Program-made: the position numbers and the translations under genes
Shown: positions 23,267 through 35,330 of the stretch, piece by piece
Position numbering within the stretch: position 1 is the stretch's first letter
Layout: the number at the start of each line of letters is the position of its first letter
Assembly (NCBI GenBank): GCA_914767715.1
Contig: OU612073.1
Coordinates: 8,494,001 to 8,558,000 of the forward strand
DNA length: 64,000 nucleotides
Direction of reading: 5' to 3'
Source: Membranipora membranacea
Taxonomy: Eukaryota; Bryozoa; Gymnolaemata; Cheilostomatida; Membraniporidae
Notes under the pieces: generated by a model
Seen by the model: the letters and a program-made list of their open reading frames with translations, nothing else
What the model was told of the DNA's origin: nothing
Database searches by the model: none

Positions 23267-26200
23267 ATGGCCGTCATGAGATTAAGGCAGATCTTCTGTT
23301 ATGCACTTATATTCTCTTTATGGATCTCTAGTTCCTGGGGTCATGCTGATTTATCCATTGAGTGCAAGCGTCTTAGATTTGTTCCGTCGGCATTTAGTTC
23401 CTCGGCGAAGGATGACCCGAGAAAAGACCTTCGAAATCTGGCTCTGAACTGCACGATTCCTGACTCAAAGGACTATGTCTCAGTGGACTTCCTTGAGGAC
23501 ATTGTCTTCTCTAGAAACAGAACTGTCTGTCAGCTGAATAATACATGTGATGTTGATGTCTACCTTCACTGTGAAAACAGCAACACAACCATAAGTATGT
23601 CAATATTTACCAATCACTACCAGAATAAGGTTTAATGCAGCACTTAGACTTGCAAATTCTATCACTAGAAACCCTGTGTTAAGGTATTATTTTGAAACTT
23701 GTTTTAAATTTTCCCAAATGTGGTGTTCTCAGTAGCACACCCTTACAGAAAACCACAGCTGCTCTAATTCTGATATAGTTGATATAGCTGATATAGATTA
23801 TAGTTGATAAGCGATCAAGGTTGTAATGAGGTCAGAGTCTGCCAAGCAAGCGAAAAGCAGAGTGAACTGTCCAAACCTCCCCAACCTTGATTAATCTGGA
23901 TTTTTTTCCATTTCTAGATTTTGATAAAACTTCAAATCAGGGCACCAACATCTTGGGAGGTATAAGAATTCGGAACTGTGTGCTCGGGTGGGATGACCTG
24001 AATCTCCTCGGAACAAAGATTCAATTACGCCTAGTTGAATCAGTTATAGATGACCACAGCCCAACGATCATCCCTGTGACAAACAGTACAGAACTGATTG
24101 GTTTACAGAATCTTACTGAGCTACACCTCACTTTTGACCAGATGACTAAGAGGATCTATATTCATGATCTATTACCGATCCAGGAAGTCATGCCAGTTAT
24201 GTCTGTTCTCACATTGCATTGCTACCTCCCTGTAAATGAAAACAGATTTAATCAAACTCAATGTAAACCTGGTCAAATAATATTTGATCCGGAACGCTTG
24301 AATGGCTCATTCCCAAACCTTCAGTCATTTGCAGTGAAGCATGTATATCCTGAAAGTGGATATATGGTGAATTTTCCCTGGTTCCCACACAAACTCCCAA
24401 TCCCCAATGGCCTCTATCGATCTTATTATTATCGCCATTTGTCATACTACAGCAGCGAGGACTTGAACTACACAAGGCGGATATTCAGTGTTCAGCACAT
24501 AGACAATCTGAAGCCGGAAGTCATTTGTCCAATCAGAAATGAGATGAATGAGGTCATCATACGTAATTGCGAACTCTATTCTGTTCCTGGTGACTGTCTA
24601 CACGACACCAAGAATCTAAAATTTCTGGATATATCATTCAATCCACTAACATCCATCAATGAGCTCTTATTGAAGAACCAGACCCAGTTAGTGAAACTCT
24701 ACATCAGCCATACCAACATCACTGCTTTCCCAAACGGCACATTCTCTGACCTTGAAAACCTTAACCTACTTGTTATCAGTAATAACAAATTGAAACACCT
24801 ACAAGAACATTTGTTCCTCAACCTGAAGAATTTGGAGACTCTCTCAGCACACAACAACATGATTTCCACCATCGACCACCACACTCTGCCGATTGGCTCA
24901 CGACGTCTCAGCTATGTAGACTTGCAACACAATCAACTCACCTTGGTTCCATATGACTGTCATCTCATTCTCACTGAGAAGCTCATGTGTAATTGTGACC
25001 ATAATAGCATCAGCCTTGGAAACGTAACTGCCATTTTACGCTCATTTGATCCAATCATGGCAAACATGGCAAAACCATTGGCTTATTACGGACAAATCCC
25101 AGGGATTTTGCATCAGTCAAACCTGCATCAAGTTGAGTTTGCAGTGATGAGTCTGCAAGACAACAACGTAACCAATGTGGATGTACAAAATTATTTCACT
25201 CCGAACCACACAAAGGTTTGTATCTTTCATTGCTCTTTCGACTTTGCTCACTTTGTCAAACTGTCAAACATATCATTGTGTATTTTTTTCCTGCTTGCAA
25301 ATGCGATGGTGGATTCGGCGAATGAAGTGTATGTTATGATCTAAGTTTCATTTCTCTGGGACAAATTACTTTCCCCTGCGATTCCTCTTTACCCAAACCT
25401 TCTTATATAGAGCATAATTGCCGTGAGCAATCAAAAAGGAAGTTGGCTTGCGTCTTTATGATTATTTTGTGTGGAGTTTTCAATCAGGAAGTTCGATGAA
25501 CCGTTACCTAACAATTAGGCTGAATTTGTTGATCTTTTATTTATAGGAATGGGCAACAGATGCGCTAGCGGCCATTTTCTCGTTTGCCAAAGTTCTATTG
25601 GAGACTGTTGACCCGACAAAGATGCTGTTATGTGACTGCGCCCTATATAGGTTCCGAGAGTTCGTCCTTTATCAAATGGATAGTCTGGTATCAAAATATC
25701 TTTATGCCAACTTTGTTTTGCCTAACAAAGCATCTACATTCGATTGGGTTTGTAGGCCTTACTCGATTCTTCAAGGCACTCAAACTCAAATCATTAATTT
25801 TGGACATTTTCTTGATATGGCTCCAAGTATGTTCATTTGTGAATTGCCTGATCATGAGAAACTTAACTGCCCCTTCAATTGCACCTGTTTTATAAGGGAT
25901 CACATCGAACCAACCATCTTTGTCGACTGCTCAAACCGATCATTTGTGACAATGCCGAAATTCTCAGCAGCAAATGTTCCGTACAACTACAGTTTGGAGA
26001 TCAATTTTGCACACAACCTCATAGAAAAGTTCCCTGAGTGTGGTAGTCATGGATATACCTGGCTCTCTGTGGTGACATCACTGAACATAGGTGAAAACAG
26101 ACAAGGTGGAGGAAGGGTGAGCCCAGCTGATCTCGAGCGGTTTCTTCATTGCATGCCAAAAGTCAGGAAGCTCTTCCTGGGACAGACTGGGTTTGAGTCT

Positions 26201-27865
26201 CTTCCTATGAGCATTATGAAGAACTTAGCCAAGAATTTGACTGTGATAGAAATACCCAATGACACACTGAGATGCGACTGTCACAGCTATTGGCTAAAAG
26301 AATGGCTTCAAAGCCTAGCAGGCAAGGTGATCAACAAACAGCCCATTTTCTGTGTGGGCAAAGGTAAGACTACCTTCATTCTCTTGCTCGATCAATGACA
26401 CATATTTTAAAGGGCTGTTCGAGGCCAGGCATCTGAACCGTTTTATGGAGAGCAGGCCATTGAAAAAGCAACAGCATATTGGACTTGATAATCTGATTGG
26501 CCATGTCTTTAGTTTAATCAAGTCTGTGTGACCACCCCTAAGAAGCTATGTGTAACTTCAGTCCAAGCCAACAGTTTCTGTAAAATTATGATGTTGACCT
26601 AAGTGTAGGTTCAACTTTTTGTTGATAAAGGCCTCGACGATGGTGATCAATTTCTTATGACAACTTCAAAATAACACCTTTAACAAGTCGATTTAAACTG
26701 TAATGCTGAGCAATCAGAAATGCACCCCTTGGCAATATTTTTGATGCAAATGAAACGCAAATTTGGGCAGTAGGCTAGTCGAACTTTGTTATCACACCAA
26801 ATAAGCTTGCAATGTGACTGAAATTGGTTTATGTAGCAGCTTTGAGTCCCCTTTGAGACATGATCATTTTCCTTGTGCAATTATTGTAAGATCCCTGAGA
26901 ACAAACTACAGATATGTGTGACCTCTGATTCGTTGACTGGTTCGGTCAGAGAACCGAAGGCTAAAGCGATTAATCAGAGCCAGCATATTAGCTAGTAATA
27001 TGATGTAATTAAAACAAATCATGGTGACTGATCACAACAAAAGAGTAAATGGGACTGATATTTTTTATGGTTTACAGAGTACCCAGTTGTTCAGATGGAA
27101 AGAGATGACTTTGTTTGTGAGGGGATAGCATACTATTGGCCGTATATCATGATGATTACAGCCATCTTATGGCTCGTGATGATCCTTCTGAGCTTCGCTT
27201 ACATCTATCGTTTTGAAATCGGTGTTCTCATATTCGAGAAGTTAAACTGGCACCCCTTTCATCGTCAAGAAGAGGAACAGAGCAAAAAATATGATGCATA
27301 TCTCATGTATTCAGACCATGATTACAAATGGGCACAGAATACTTTACTGAAAGGCCTTGAGAAACGCCGTTACCGCATCGTTGATCCATTAAGGGACTCA
27401 ATCACAGGCAGAGGCACAGAAGAAGAAACAGCTGAGTTTCTTCAGCAGTCACACAGGGTGATTTTGGTACTGTCTCAAAAGCTTCTAAGCGACCAGTGTG
27501 TGATAAGTGACTTCTATCGCGCTGAGAGCCAAGGTAAAGCATATGGTAACAAGAGATTCATCATCATGGTCGTGATGCACGACAAAATTAATTTTGATGA
27601 GCATCCTGTTTTCCTTCGTTACATCAACACAAACTATTTCATTATGGCGACATGTAAAAGGTTCTGGTCAAGATTGTTCTACTGGTTACCGCAAACACAA
27701 CTCAGCGATGTGCTTCCCGACGCAGGTGATAACCTTCCACAATACGAGCGAACCTCCCCAAATCTTAGGGGATCAAGCAGCAGCGGCAGAGCGCTGGTGG
27801 AGAGTGACCCTGATGATCGATCCAATGAGGAGTTCTGTGAAAGCATGCCCTTGCTGCGGACTTAA
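23267..27865 (+). CDS. Toll-like receptor (LRR ectodomain, TM, TIR), multiple-cysteine-cluster type
   Basis: Exons 23267-23594, 23918-25215, 25547-26363 and 27078-27865 give 3231 bases, 1076 residues plus stop. ATG 23267 is chosen because it begins a good signal peptide (residues 1-25, hydrophobic core FCYALIFSLWIS). LRRs are clear at about 320-470 (LKFLDISFNPL, LNLLVISNNKLKHL, LETLSAHNNMISTI). A cysteine cluster follows (MCNCD, about 466), an LRRNT-like CPFNCTC (about 650), one to two more LRRs, then LRRCT (RCDCHSYWLKEWL, about 785). The TM helix is about 836-858. The TIR domain is about 886-1024 with box 1 YDAYLMYS, box 2 LRDSITGRG and box 3 FW at 1010-1011. The architecture is that of protostome mccTLRs, pattern-recognition or Toll receptors signalling through TIR adaptors. 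Many N-x-S/T sites. The frame is intact; an AATAAA follows at 27978. Confidence 0.92.
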
Positions 27866-27977
27866 GATTGAGTGTCAGCCCTCTATGACTGGTGGAAACC
27901 ATTACCTGGTGAAACATATGTCTGAATTGTGTAATCAAACCGTTTTTTATTATTCAATTTCACTAGTACGCTTAGGA

Positions 27978-27983
27978 AATAAA
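27978..27983 (+). promoter_or_regulatory. Polyadenylation signal AATAAA of Toll-like receptor
   Basis: First canonical AATAAA after the stop codon at 27863-27865, giving a 3' UTR of about 130 bases. Confidence 0.55.
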
Positions 27984-29266
27984 TCGCACGACATAGCGAT
28001 TTCCTATGGGTAAAAATGTTTATTTTTTAGAATGATGGATGCATATTCTCTTTTATTTATAAGCAGCTTTAATCTTTACTGGATCTTCTTCCTTTTACTT
28101 CTACATTGCTCTGAATGAGCGTATAGCATGAAAACTATTAACTTATTATCCATCGATATCTAATTATGTAAACGAATAGTTATAAATTTTTTTCCTAACT
28201 CTTTATTTTAAAGCAATGTCTTGCTCGTAATATTATTAAGAGAAATCAATTAAATATGGCAGATAAATCTCAGTTATAAAAGTGAATATCAATGTCAAAC
28301 AGGAAACGTTTGTGAAACCACTAATTAAACCCACGTTTCATGCAAGCCAGGTGAAGTCTCATTGCATGGCTACTCAACTGATTTCTCGACTAGCACGCTA
28401 TATATTGATGTTACAGAGCTTTTATTACCAATGTGATGCTGTCTGGGCTGATAAGTGCAAAGTTCAGCCAGTCACTCCGTCTCAATGTTGTCTGTGAGAT
28501 GAACTTCCTCAACTTGTAACCTGTTTGTTGATAAGCTCTCAAAAAGGAAGTTTGGAATAAGTGGTTTTTCCTCAAGGTAAATACCTTTGAACTGAGTAGC
28601 ACAAGTATAATAGTACAAGTACAAATTTTGGAATTTTGTCCCAATTGATTATCGGGGAAAAACCTTCTCAGAGTCCTTAAAATATAGCACAACATAAAGT
28701 GTTTAAAGTCATAACTTTGGCCACTACAAATGGTATTGTTTTCAAATGAATTGCCTTCGAGTGGAACATTTGAACATTGCACTTTAAAACGCTTTAACTG
28801 GAAAACCTGCACAAATACCCCATTCTCACCAACTCCAACTCTGCATAGATTATTCCTGTCAAAAATTCTCAATCAAAGATTATGTAGAGAAACATTCTCT
28901 ATTCTATTCTGCTTAATCAATTATACAAAGCAATAGGACCAGCAGTAAATAGCGAGCAGTGCAGAGCAGAGCTCAACCATGGGCAGCAGAGTCATGATTT
29001 CTAAAATGATAACAAGCAATTGGCATCAAAAAGCAACAATACATTGAATTAATAATCAGTAATCCATATTCTTACATATTGCCCTCTAGTAAAGGATAAA
29101 TATCTGAATTGATGTTATTATTGTAATTTAGCTGTACGAGCATCCGCAATACTTATAAATACAGAAATATGATATATCATTAAGCGAAATTTGAATAATA
29201 GTGAAGGTAATAATTTTTCACCCTCAGGCTTAAATAATATATGACTTCCGAAGTGTCAGATGTGGA
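27984..29266. other. Spacer between Toll-like receptor and lectin copy C
   Basis: AT-rich with no recognised gene. A 153-codon minus-strand open frame (28411-28872) shows no domain and no splice or paralogue support. Confidence 0.4.
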
Positions 29267-29419
29267 TGGACCAAGTTTGGTCCATTTGCCTGCATTCCGA
29301 GTCGTTCCCGATCCACTGGTCACGCCGCAGGCAAAGGTGCCTGTGGGGTGCCTTTGCCAGTGGCGTGACCAGTGGAAGGGAGCAACAGGAATGCAGGCAA
29401 TTGGATTAAACTTGTTCTA
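29267..29419. mobile_element. Short TIR element (family T) with 8-bp target duplication
   Basis: About 55-bp inverted ends: left TGGACCAAGTTTGGTCCATT, right end reverse-complements to TAGAACAAGTTTAATCCAAT. Flanked by exact GATGTGGA (29259-29266 and 29420-29427), a hAT-like 8-bp duplication. Related elements are at 34330, 50147, 50402, 56474 and 59659. Confidence 0.85.
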
Positions 29420-29512
29420 GATGTGGATAAAAGACTGTAAGGAAACATTTTGCATTGTCATTGCATTCATAACATTGATTAACTTATGACTTAAAAAGGT
29501 TAGCTTCCTTCT

Positions 29513-32500
29513 TTAGCAGATTCCTCGAACTTCGACCTCATTTAACCACAGATATAACCCCCCTTCTTTGTACGCCTCAACAAACACATATCTCCCTGTG
29601 ATTGGTCCGTTTGAGCATACAAAGGTAGTAGTAGAGTTTACAAGATTACCTATCATAAGGTCACAAACAGGGTAGACAAGCATCTGTGATCTAGGATATT
29701 TTGGATCTGTGTTTGGTTGTAAGTCCGTACTGCTACTCTCTCCAATATATACCATCAGGTTTTCAATGGGAATGCGCTCTAAATCTGTAAATATAACAGT
29801 TATAAAAGTGAATCTGCAAGCCCAGCTTGACAGCTAAAACTAGGGAGGGGAGGTGAGTTCAGCTATAATTAATAGTTCTGAGCTAGGCCATCAAATATCA
29901 CGGTACTTGAAAACCGTCCCCTTAACCAGTGCAATCTGGTTCCAGAGCAAATCACTTTCATAAAAACGCGAATTGCCAATATCTGTGCGATCCAGCGTAC
30001 AACAATATATTTTAATTCTAAACTTTCTTAGATTAATTATAACAAGCTTCATTAATCGCGTTAGGAAAATACCTAAAGATATTTTTTAAACCATCCAAGG
30101 TTGCAAAACAACCTTCAGTGTGGCACAGTCGCAAACTTTTATAACATTTTATAACATTGCTTTAGAAAATTCATAATTATGCCTTTGATAATCCTTATGG
30201 GTGTTGTTTTCAATTTGAAGTGTGACCTCATGTTGGGCTTCCGGGTTGCATGAAAAGCTGTCGCCACTCTAATATTCAGACTATTGTCCCACTGGACGAC
30301 AGTCAGATCTTTTAAGGCTAAATGACACTCATTTGCTCTTTCTTTTCCTCTAGTTATTACCATCAATATTGTTGAACAATTTCACAGACCAGACAATGCA
30401 TGTTTGCTCAAGATCAACCATCCAATGTGGTTGATCTTCTTCATCTGTAGAAGCTTCATTGCTGTCATAATAATATATTCCATCTACTGCCATATGTGGG
30501 CAAGTATAGTCTCTATATGTTGACGTCTGAACTGCTGGTTTCTCTAAAGAAAAAGGCATGACTTGGATGAAACATAAATAAAAAACTGTATTCCATCGAA
30601 TCAATCGTTTTGATTTTTTTTTTATGCATTAGGTGTTATTTGACCGTCCTATTTAATGGGCCACCTTAAGCTCGGGTGGCTTGTGTGGGGTAGTACCCTA
30701 TACCCTTGTCCGCCGTTGCCGGCTACTCTTTTTTGAAGAGGCAGAGGGTGATCTTTATACTGCATGCAAGCACACAGTAGACCTCCTGTATTTATGGTCC
30801 TGCTCCGAACAGACCTGGCTAGGATTAGTAGCTTGTCCGTGCCAAATCAGAAATAACAGCCGGCGCCGGGAATAGAACCTGGATCATAAGATCACAAGTC
30901 CATACCCTTAACCGTCAGACCACTCCTGACTCCTGACTTAATTCATGGTACAATGTTTCATTTAGGGAAACAATAGCATCAACTGTTATATATATGTACC
31001 GCATACACAACATTTTCAATTTAGTTATTACATTGGTGGAAGAAATGAATTTTCTTTGGTCACTAAATGTAAATGCTTTATGTCATATATATAATATCTG
31101 GATTTTTGCAAGGGATTTTCCCTAGATTCAATGAACCAAATTCTGCAGCTCGAATAGGATGCTAAGTTAATGGTAAAGTATTTGGATGTCAATTTTTTTT
31201 AAATAATTAACAAAACTCATCTATCCAACCAAATCAGCAGAGGCTTTATCTCCACATAAATAAGTACCACATGAGTACATATTGATATATATGATATTGA
31301 TGAGATCAAAATGACAGTCAATGACAACTATTTTCAATCTGATTTCTATCTGGGAGACAAACTAACCTCTGGCGATCTGATCCATAGGCCTCAGGTACAA
31401 GAGACGCTCACCAGATTCCTCTTCCTTATCAACCGCTGTGGTGGCACTCTGGTTAAACATATGACATGAGGAATTTGACTGAGTATATTCCACCCCAGAG
31501 CAGAGAACGTTATTTTTGCACTTAGTGAAACAGAGATCGAGTGAAGAGATATTATATAATTTAACCATTGCTGCCAGCTGCTGATCCTTGCCCAATGAGT
31601 ACAAGATGAACTCATCCACCTCTATCCTGCTATCATCTGAAACTATAGTTTGGAAAAATCAACAAATGTGCTACACACCAACCAGACCAGCAAAATTGCC
31701 CATGGTAAAAGAATGGTGTTCAACTCTCTTGATGTTATTGAGGGTGATTTCTTAATTGAGCTGTTGAAAAAATAGTAAGTAGACACAGTGTTGGCTAAAA
31801 CCCAGCAGATCATTAATTATGAGCTATGGTTCTGATACCGATTTCTGTGTTAATATGAACAAGTCAGAGAACAGGATTAAGTAGCAAGGAATAAGTTCTT
31901 CTAATAATATGCCACCCAATGTTTTGTGTTCTGGGTAAAGTTCAATGAAACTGAGCAGAACTACGACTTACCTTTCGCATAAGTTACAAAATCAATTGAT
32001 GGTGAATCATTTGAAGAAATCGGTGCCATTGTCTCAAAAGACAGAATACATTCAGCAGTTGGTGTAGAGTGCAAAAATGATTGACACAAGTTATCCTTTG
32101 AGCAGAGGTATGCGCATCCTTGTAACTCTAATGCTTTGAATAATGCTAGCTGACTACCATCCGTTGTATTATGGTGGGGAATTTCTTGAAAACTTGTTTT
32201 TGTACATATGCAGCCATGAAAAATTACGACCTAAAATAAAATAAAAGCAAATTGTGGCAATTTGTTTGTAAAAACTTTGCAACAAAAGTAGAGCAGTCCA
32301 GTTCCAAGTTTGCTCCTCCACTTCTCCAATTCAATTCAAAGCATATATTACAAACTTATCACTCTGCAAGATTTTCAGCATACAGTCATTTTAAATGATT
32401 AGCCGATGATAGTGAGCATTCACTTTTCAACCATGTACACAGTAAGGGCCGTAGTTTAGAAAAAATGGTAGGGGAGGCAAAAGTCTAAGGCAAGTCCAAG

Positions 32501-32843
32501 GTTCACTGGCAGGTGCTGATTCTGACATTGATTATTCAATTATAGTGTTTTTAGGCCATTGTATTTAGCCTTCTAGGAGAGCCTCCCCTAGAACTATGGG
32601 CCGGCAGTTAGCTTAGTAGAGTTTCCTCCCAAAGCAACACTCTTGTTAGGCAAAAGTAACATTAAACTCAAAATCATGCAAAACAATTTTTCATGGCACA
32701 TCTTAACATCTTTTGCAACTAGGGCCAATTTTTTTGTGATTTTGATGTAGGTGTTCTCATTTATCAGTCAAAACAAGGCATGACATGGTCAAGATTTTTA
32801 CCTGTACATATACATAAAGCGTATAAAATAGGATGTTTGCCAT
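29513..32843 (-). pseudogene. PAN-PAN-F5/8C (fucolectin-like) gene, copy C, apparent frameshift in last exon
   Basis: Minus-strand exons 32802-32843 (ATG at 32843; MANILFYTLYVYVQ), 31972-32230, 31367-31636, 30361-30543 and 29513-29785. Modules as in copies A and B: PAN-like (LQGCAYLCSKDNLC, AECIL), PAN-like (DLCFTKCKNNVLCSGVEY), F5/8C/FTP-like (MAVDG, PHWMVDLEQ, FVCSNGPITGRYVFVEAYK, WLNEVEV). The last exon is 273 bases where A and B have 272: an extra A in a run of five (plus-strand T's at 29760-29764) shifts the frame about nine codons after the acceptor and brings a stop about six codons later, before the conserved GRYVFVE block. The downstream frame from 29755 stays open and highly conserved, so the lesion is recent, allelic or a sequencing error. 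No alternative acceptor restores the phase. Confidence 0.75.
30612..30938 (-). mobile_element. SINE family 1, full-length copy with tRNA-like head
   Basis: In minus orientation: a tRNA-like head (30935 to about 30838) with A-box-like GTGGTCTGACGGTTAAGG and B-box-like GGTTCTATTCC, then the family body (GGACCATAAATACAGGAG, GCCTCTTCAAAAAAGAGTAG), then an A-rich tail. This copy defines the family as tRNA-derived. It lies in the intron between exons 3 and 4 of lectin copy C. Confidence 0.85.
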
Positions 32844-34080
32844 ATTAGCTGTGATTGCCAACTGTAAATGAAGGGAGGTACACCGCGGTTCGCTTCTAGA
32901 TATCCCAGCTGAATCTTTTATTGCGGCAGTCTGCTTTGTAGTATAATGTGCAAAACTTTGCAAATAAAAGTTACATGCACGAGACTTAAGAACTTAAGAG
33001 GATAAATGATCATGTAATCATGTAATGCATGTTATAATATTATGCAAATCTCTGAAAAGTCAATACAGCAGGGTTGAAAATTAATACTACTTGCTAAATG
33101 TGTACATTATCACTTTGCTATCATTAGAATTAAAAACCTAGTGTTTATTGCACTATTGGCATAACTATAATGTAAGGTCCTTATAAAAAAGAATAAATTG
33201 ATTAATTATGAGGGTGACAGGCAGACAAACAAAATCTCATGATAGAACAAACATTAAATGTTGGCTAACAGCTGTTGGGATGCAATATGACACAATTTGC
33301 CTTGCCAATAATTCAGATTGCAGCACGTCAATGCCAAACAACATTGGTCACTCTGAGTGCTTAGGACTTGTTTACATGCTTCAACATTCGCTTCGGTTGC
33401 TATTTGCGACTACCAGCGACCCAAATAGAGTTAAAGCGATTGGGGATTATATTATGATGTTCTTATCAGCAATGTCAAATGGCTTTTTTCCCTAGTGTAT
33501 GAAACATCGAAATGAATCGAAAACAAAACAATATCAAAATGAAACTTGATCTCAACTATTTTGAAAATGGAAAGTCTTGACTCGAATGCATCCTCAAATT
33601 TGTTAGCTTGCTTACTTCTATCCAATGGTCCGCATAATATGTTAGTTTTAACGATCGGCCATACTTTCGTTTCTTGCAGATAATATTCCTTACTATTATC
33701 AACCCGCCATACAGGATTGACACCTCCCAAATTCTTCCTATTGATGTTAGGGTGTAAACCTCCTCGGCCAATCTAAACCATGGCAGTGAAATGAAATCAC
33801 TACAATAAAACCTGTATGCCATGAGTGTGCGTATTTTGCAGTGCAGCCGAGTTATGTAAATAACCAGTGGTCTCTTAAGTATGTTTTTACACTAGAACTG
33901 ACACCTCAGGGACCCAACTCTAACAATGGTGCGGTGGAAGGTATTGATAGGAAAAGTATGAGGGGGGTATGTTTGCAACAACAATATGGTCATTGAAAAG
34001 CTGGGGCGTGTCAATTATGTGGGATTATCAGAAAAAACTGCCTCTTCATATCGTTGTTTTATTAGGACCATATCACAGGT

Positions 34081-34236
34081 CTTCTCCAAAACCTGGGTAT
34101 TTACAATGTTTGACCAAGGAGGAAAGAGTCTTTTACTCCTTGGTTTGACTGCCCCCCTAGAGTTTTTGTTCAAACAGTACAACAACAAAAACTGAAGGGA
34201 GGCAGTCAAGCCAAATAACCAGGTTTTGGAGTAAAC
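34081..34236. repeat. Imperfect inverted repeat / hairpin element
   Basis: Outer arms CTCCAAAACCTGG (from 34083) and CCAGGTTTTGGAG (to about 34231); inner arms TTTGACTGCCCCCCT and the AGGGAGGCAGTCAAG region plus GTTTTTGTT with AACAAAAAC. An unclassified MITE-like hairpin; ends and target duplication not resolved. Confidence 0.6.
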
Positions 34237-34329
34237 ATACAATAGAGATACAACAAGAGACCCCACCAAAAAGATCAAAGCTGCTCGGCTCAGGAGGATA
34301 TCCCACCCTCCCTGGTCAGAGTAACGCAA

Positions 34330-34410
34330 GCTTAATTTTTATCCATTTGCCTGCATTCGGAGTTGTACCTCCATGACTGGAGAGTGGGCAACTCCGAATG
34401 TGATGGAGGG
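34330..34410. mobile_element. Short TIR element family T, degenerate copy
   Basis: Carries the family core TCCATTTGCCTGCATTCGGA followed by GTTGTACC, with GGCAACTCCGAATG inverted 40 bases on. Outer ends not resolved. Confidence 0.6.
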
Positions 34411-35224
34411 ATCAGCCAGGGATAATTTTCCCTGGTTCAGCTATAGCGACTAGCAGTGTAAAATTATGCAGCTTAATTTGCAGCTCATTAGGTAATCGCT
34501 AGGATAATAGAGATAGAAGTCTGATCTGATCATGGTAAAGCGATAAGTGCCACTCAGAGACTATGAAAAACACAATGAGTAGAATGAAAACAGCAAGTAG
34601 AAACTAAGAGGCAGTCAGAGAAAAATGTATATCTGAAATATTGCAGTACCTATGGTAGATGATAAGCAAAGTGGAAATGTAATGTAATAAATTAGAGCAG
34701 GATAGAGATTTGCTGGGTCCTATACAAGACTCTTTGATATTGTAATTTGAATAGCATATTCCCATCAGAACTGCAAAACTGTGAGTGGGAACTGGTGGGA
34801 ACTGAGTGCCGAAAATGAGATAGAGAAGGGAGACGGTACCAAATTTCTCTCTCTTTATGAACATATATCAATCATTACTATCAATCATCAATCATACTAT
34901 TACAGATCTATATTTCTGCATAATTGTTATGTTCAATTTGAAACAGATATTGCAATGCAACGCGATTTTCGACCCTGCAAGGAAATAAGTCCTTGGGGTT
35001 GATAAATGTGATGGACTGGGGAAGGTACATTTGTTACATCAATATTTTTAGTGGAAAGCTGAGGCGCAAAATGTATGTCTTTACATAACCCTTAATAGAT
35101 AAGCTGATAATTTGCTGTCGTTTTTGCCAACTGGTTCTACTCTCGTCTTCCCCTTATAAAACTTGACTAATTGACATGTGAATTGGAAAAAAACTAACTA
35201 TAATATTGACCAGACAAGGACTTA

Positions 35225-35330
35225 AAATACCGGTGACTTCATGACCCATACGCAGTACGAAGAACCACCTCTGCCTCTTCGATATTAAAAGAGTAGCCGA
35301 GTTACTGAAGGGCATGGGTATAGGGTGCAG
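35225..35330 (+). mobile_element. SINE family 1, degenerate fragment
   Basis: Shares CCTCTGCCTCTTCGA, AAAGAGTAGCCG and GGGTATAGGG with the better copies; both ends lost. Confidence 0.6.

Noticed and set aside
28411-28872. 153-codon minus-strand open frame
   Set aside because: No recognisable domain, no paralogue in the duplicated regions and no exon-like context; likely chance.
33452-33822. Overlapping minus-strand frames of about 90 codons
   Set aside because: No homology recognised and no splice or paralogue support.
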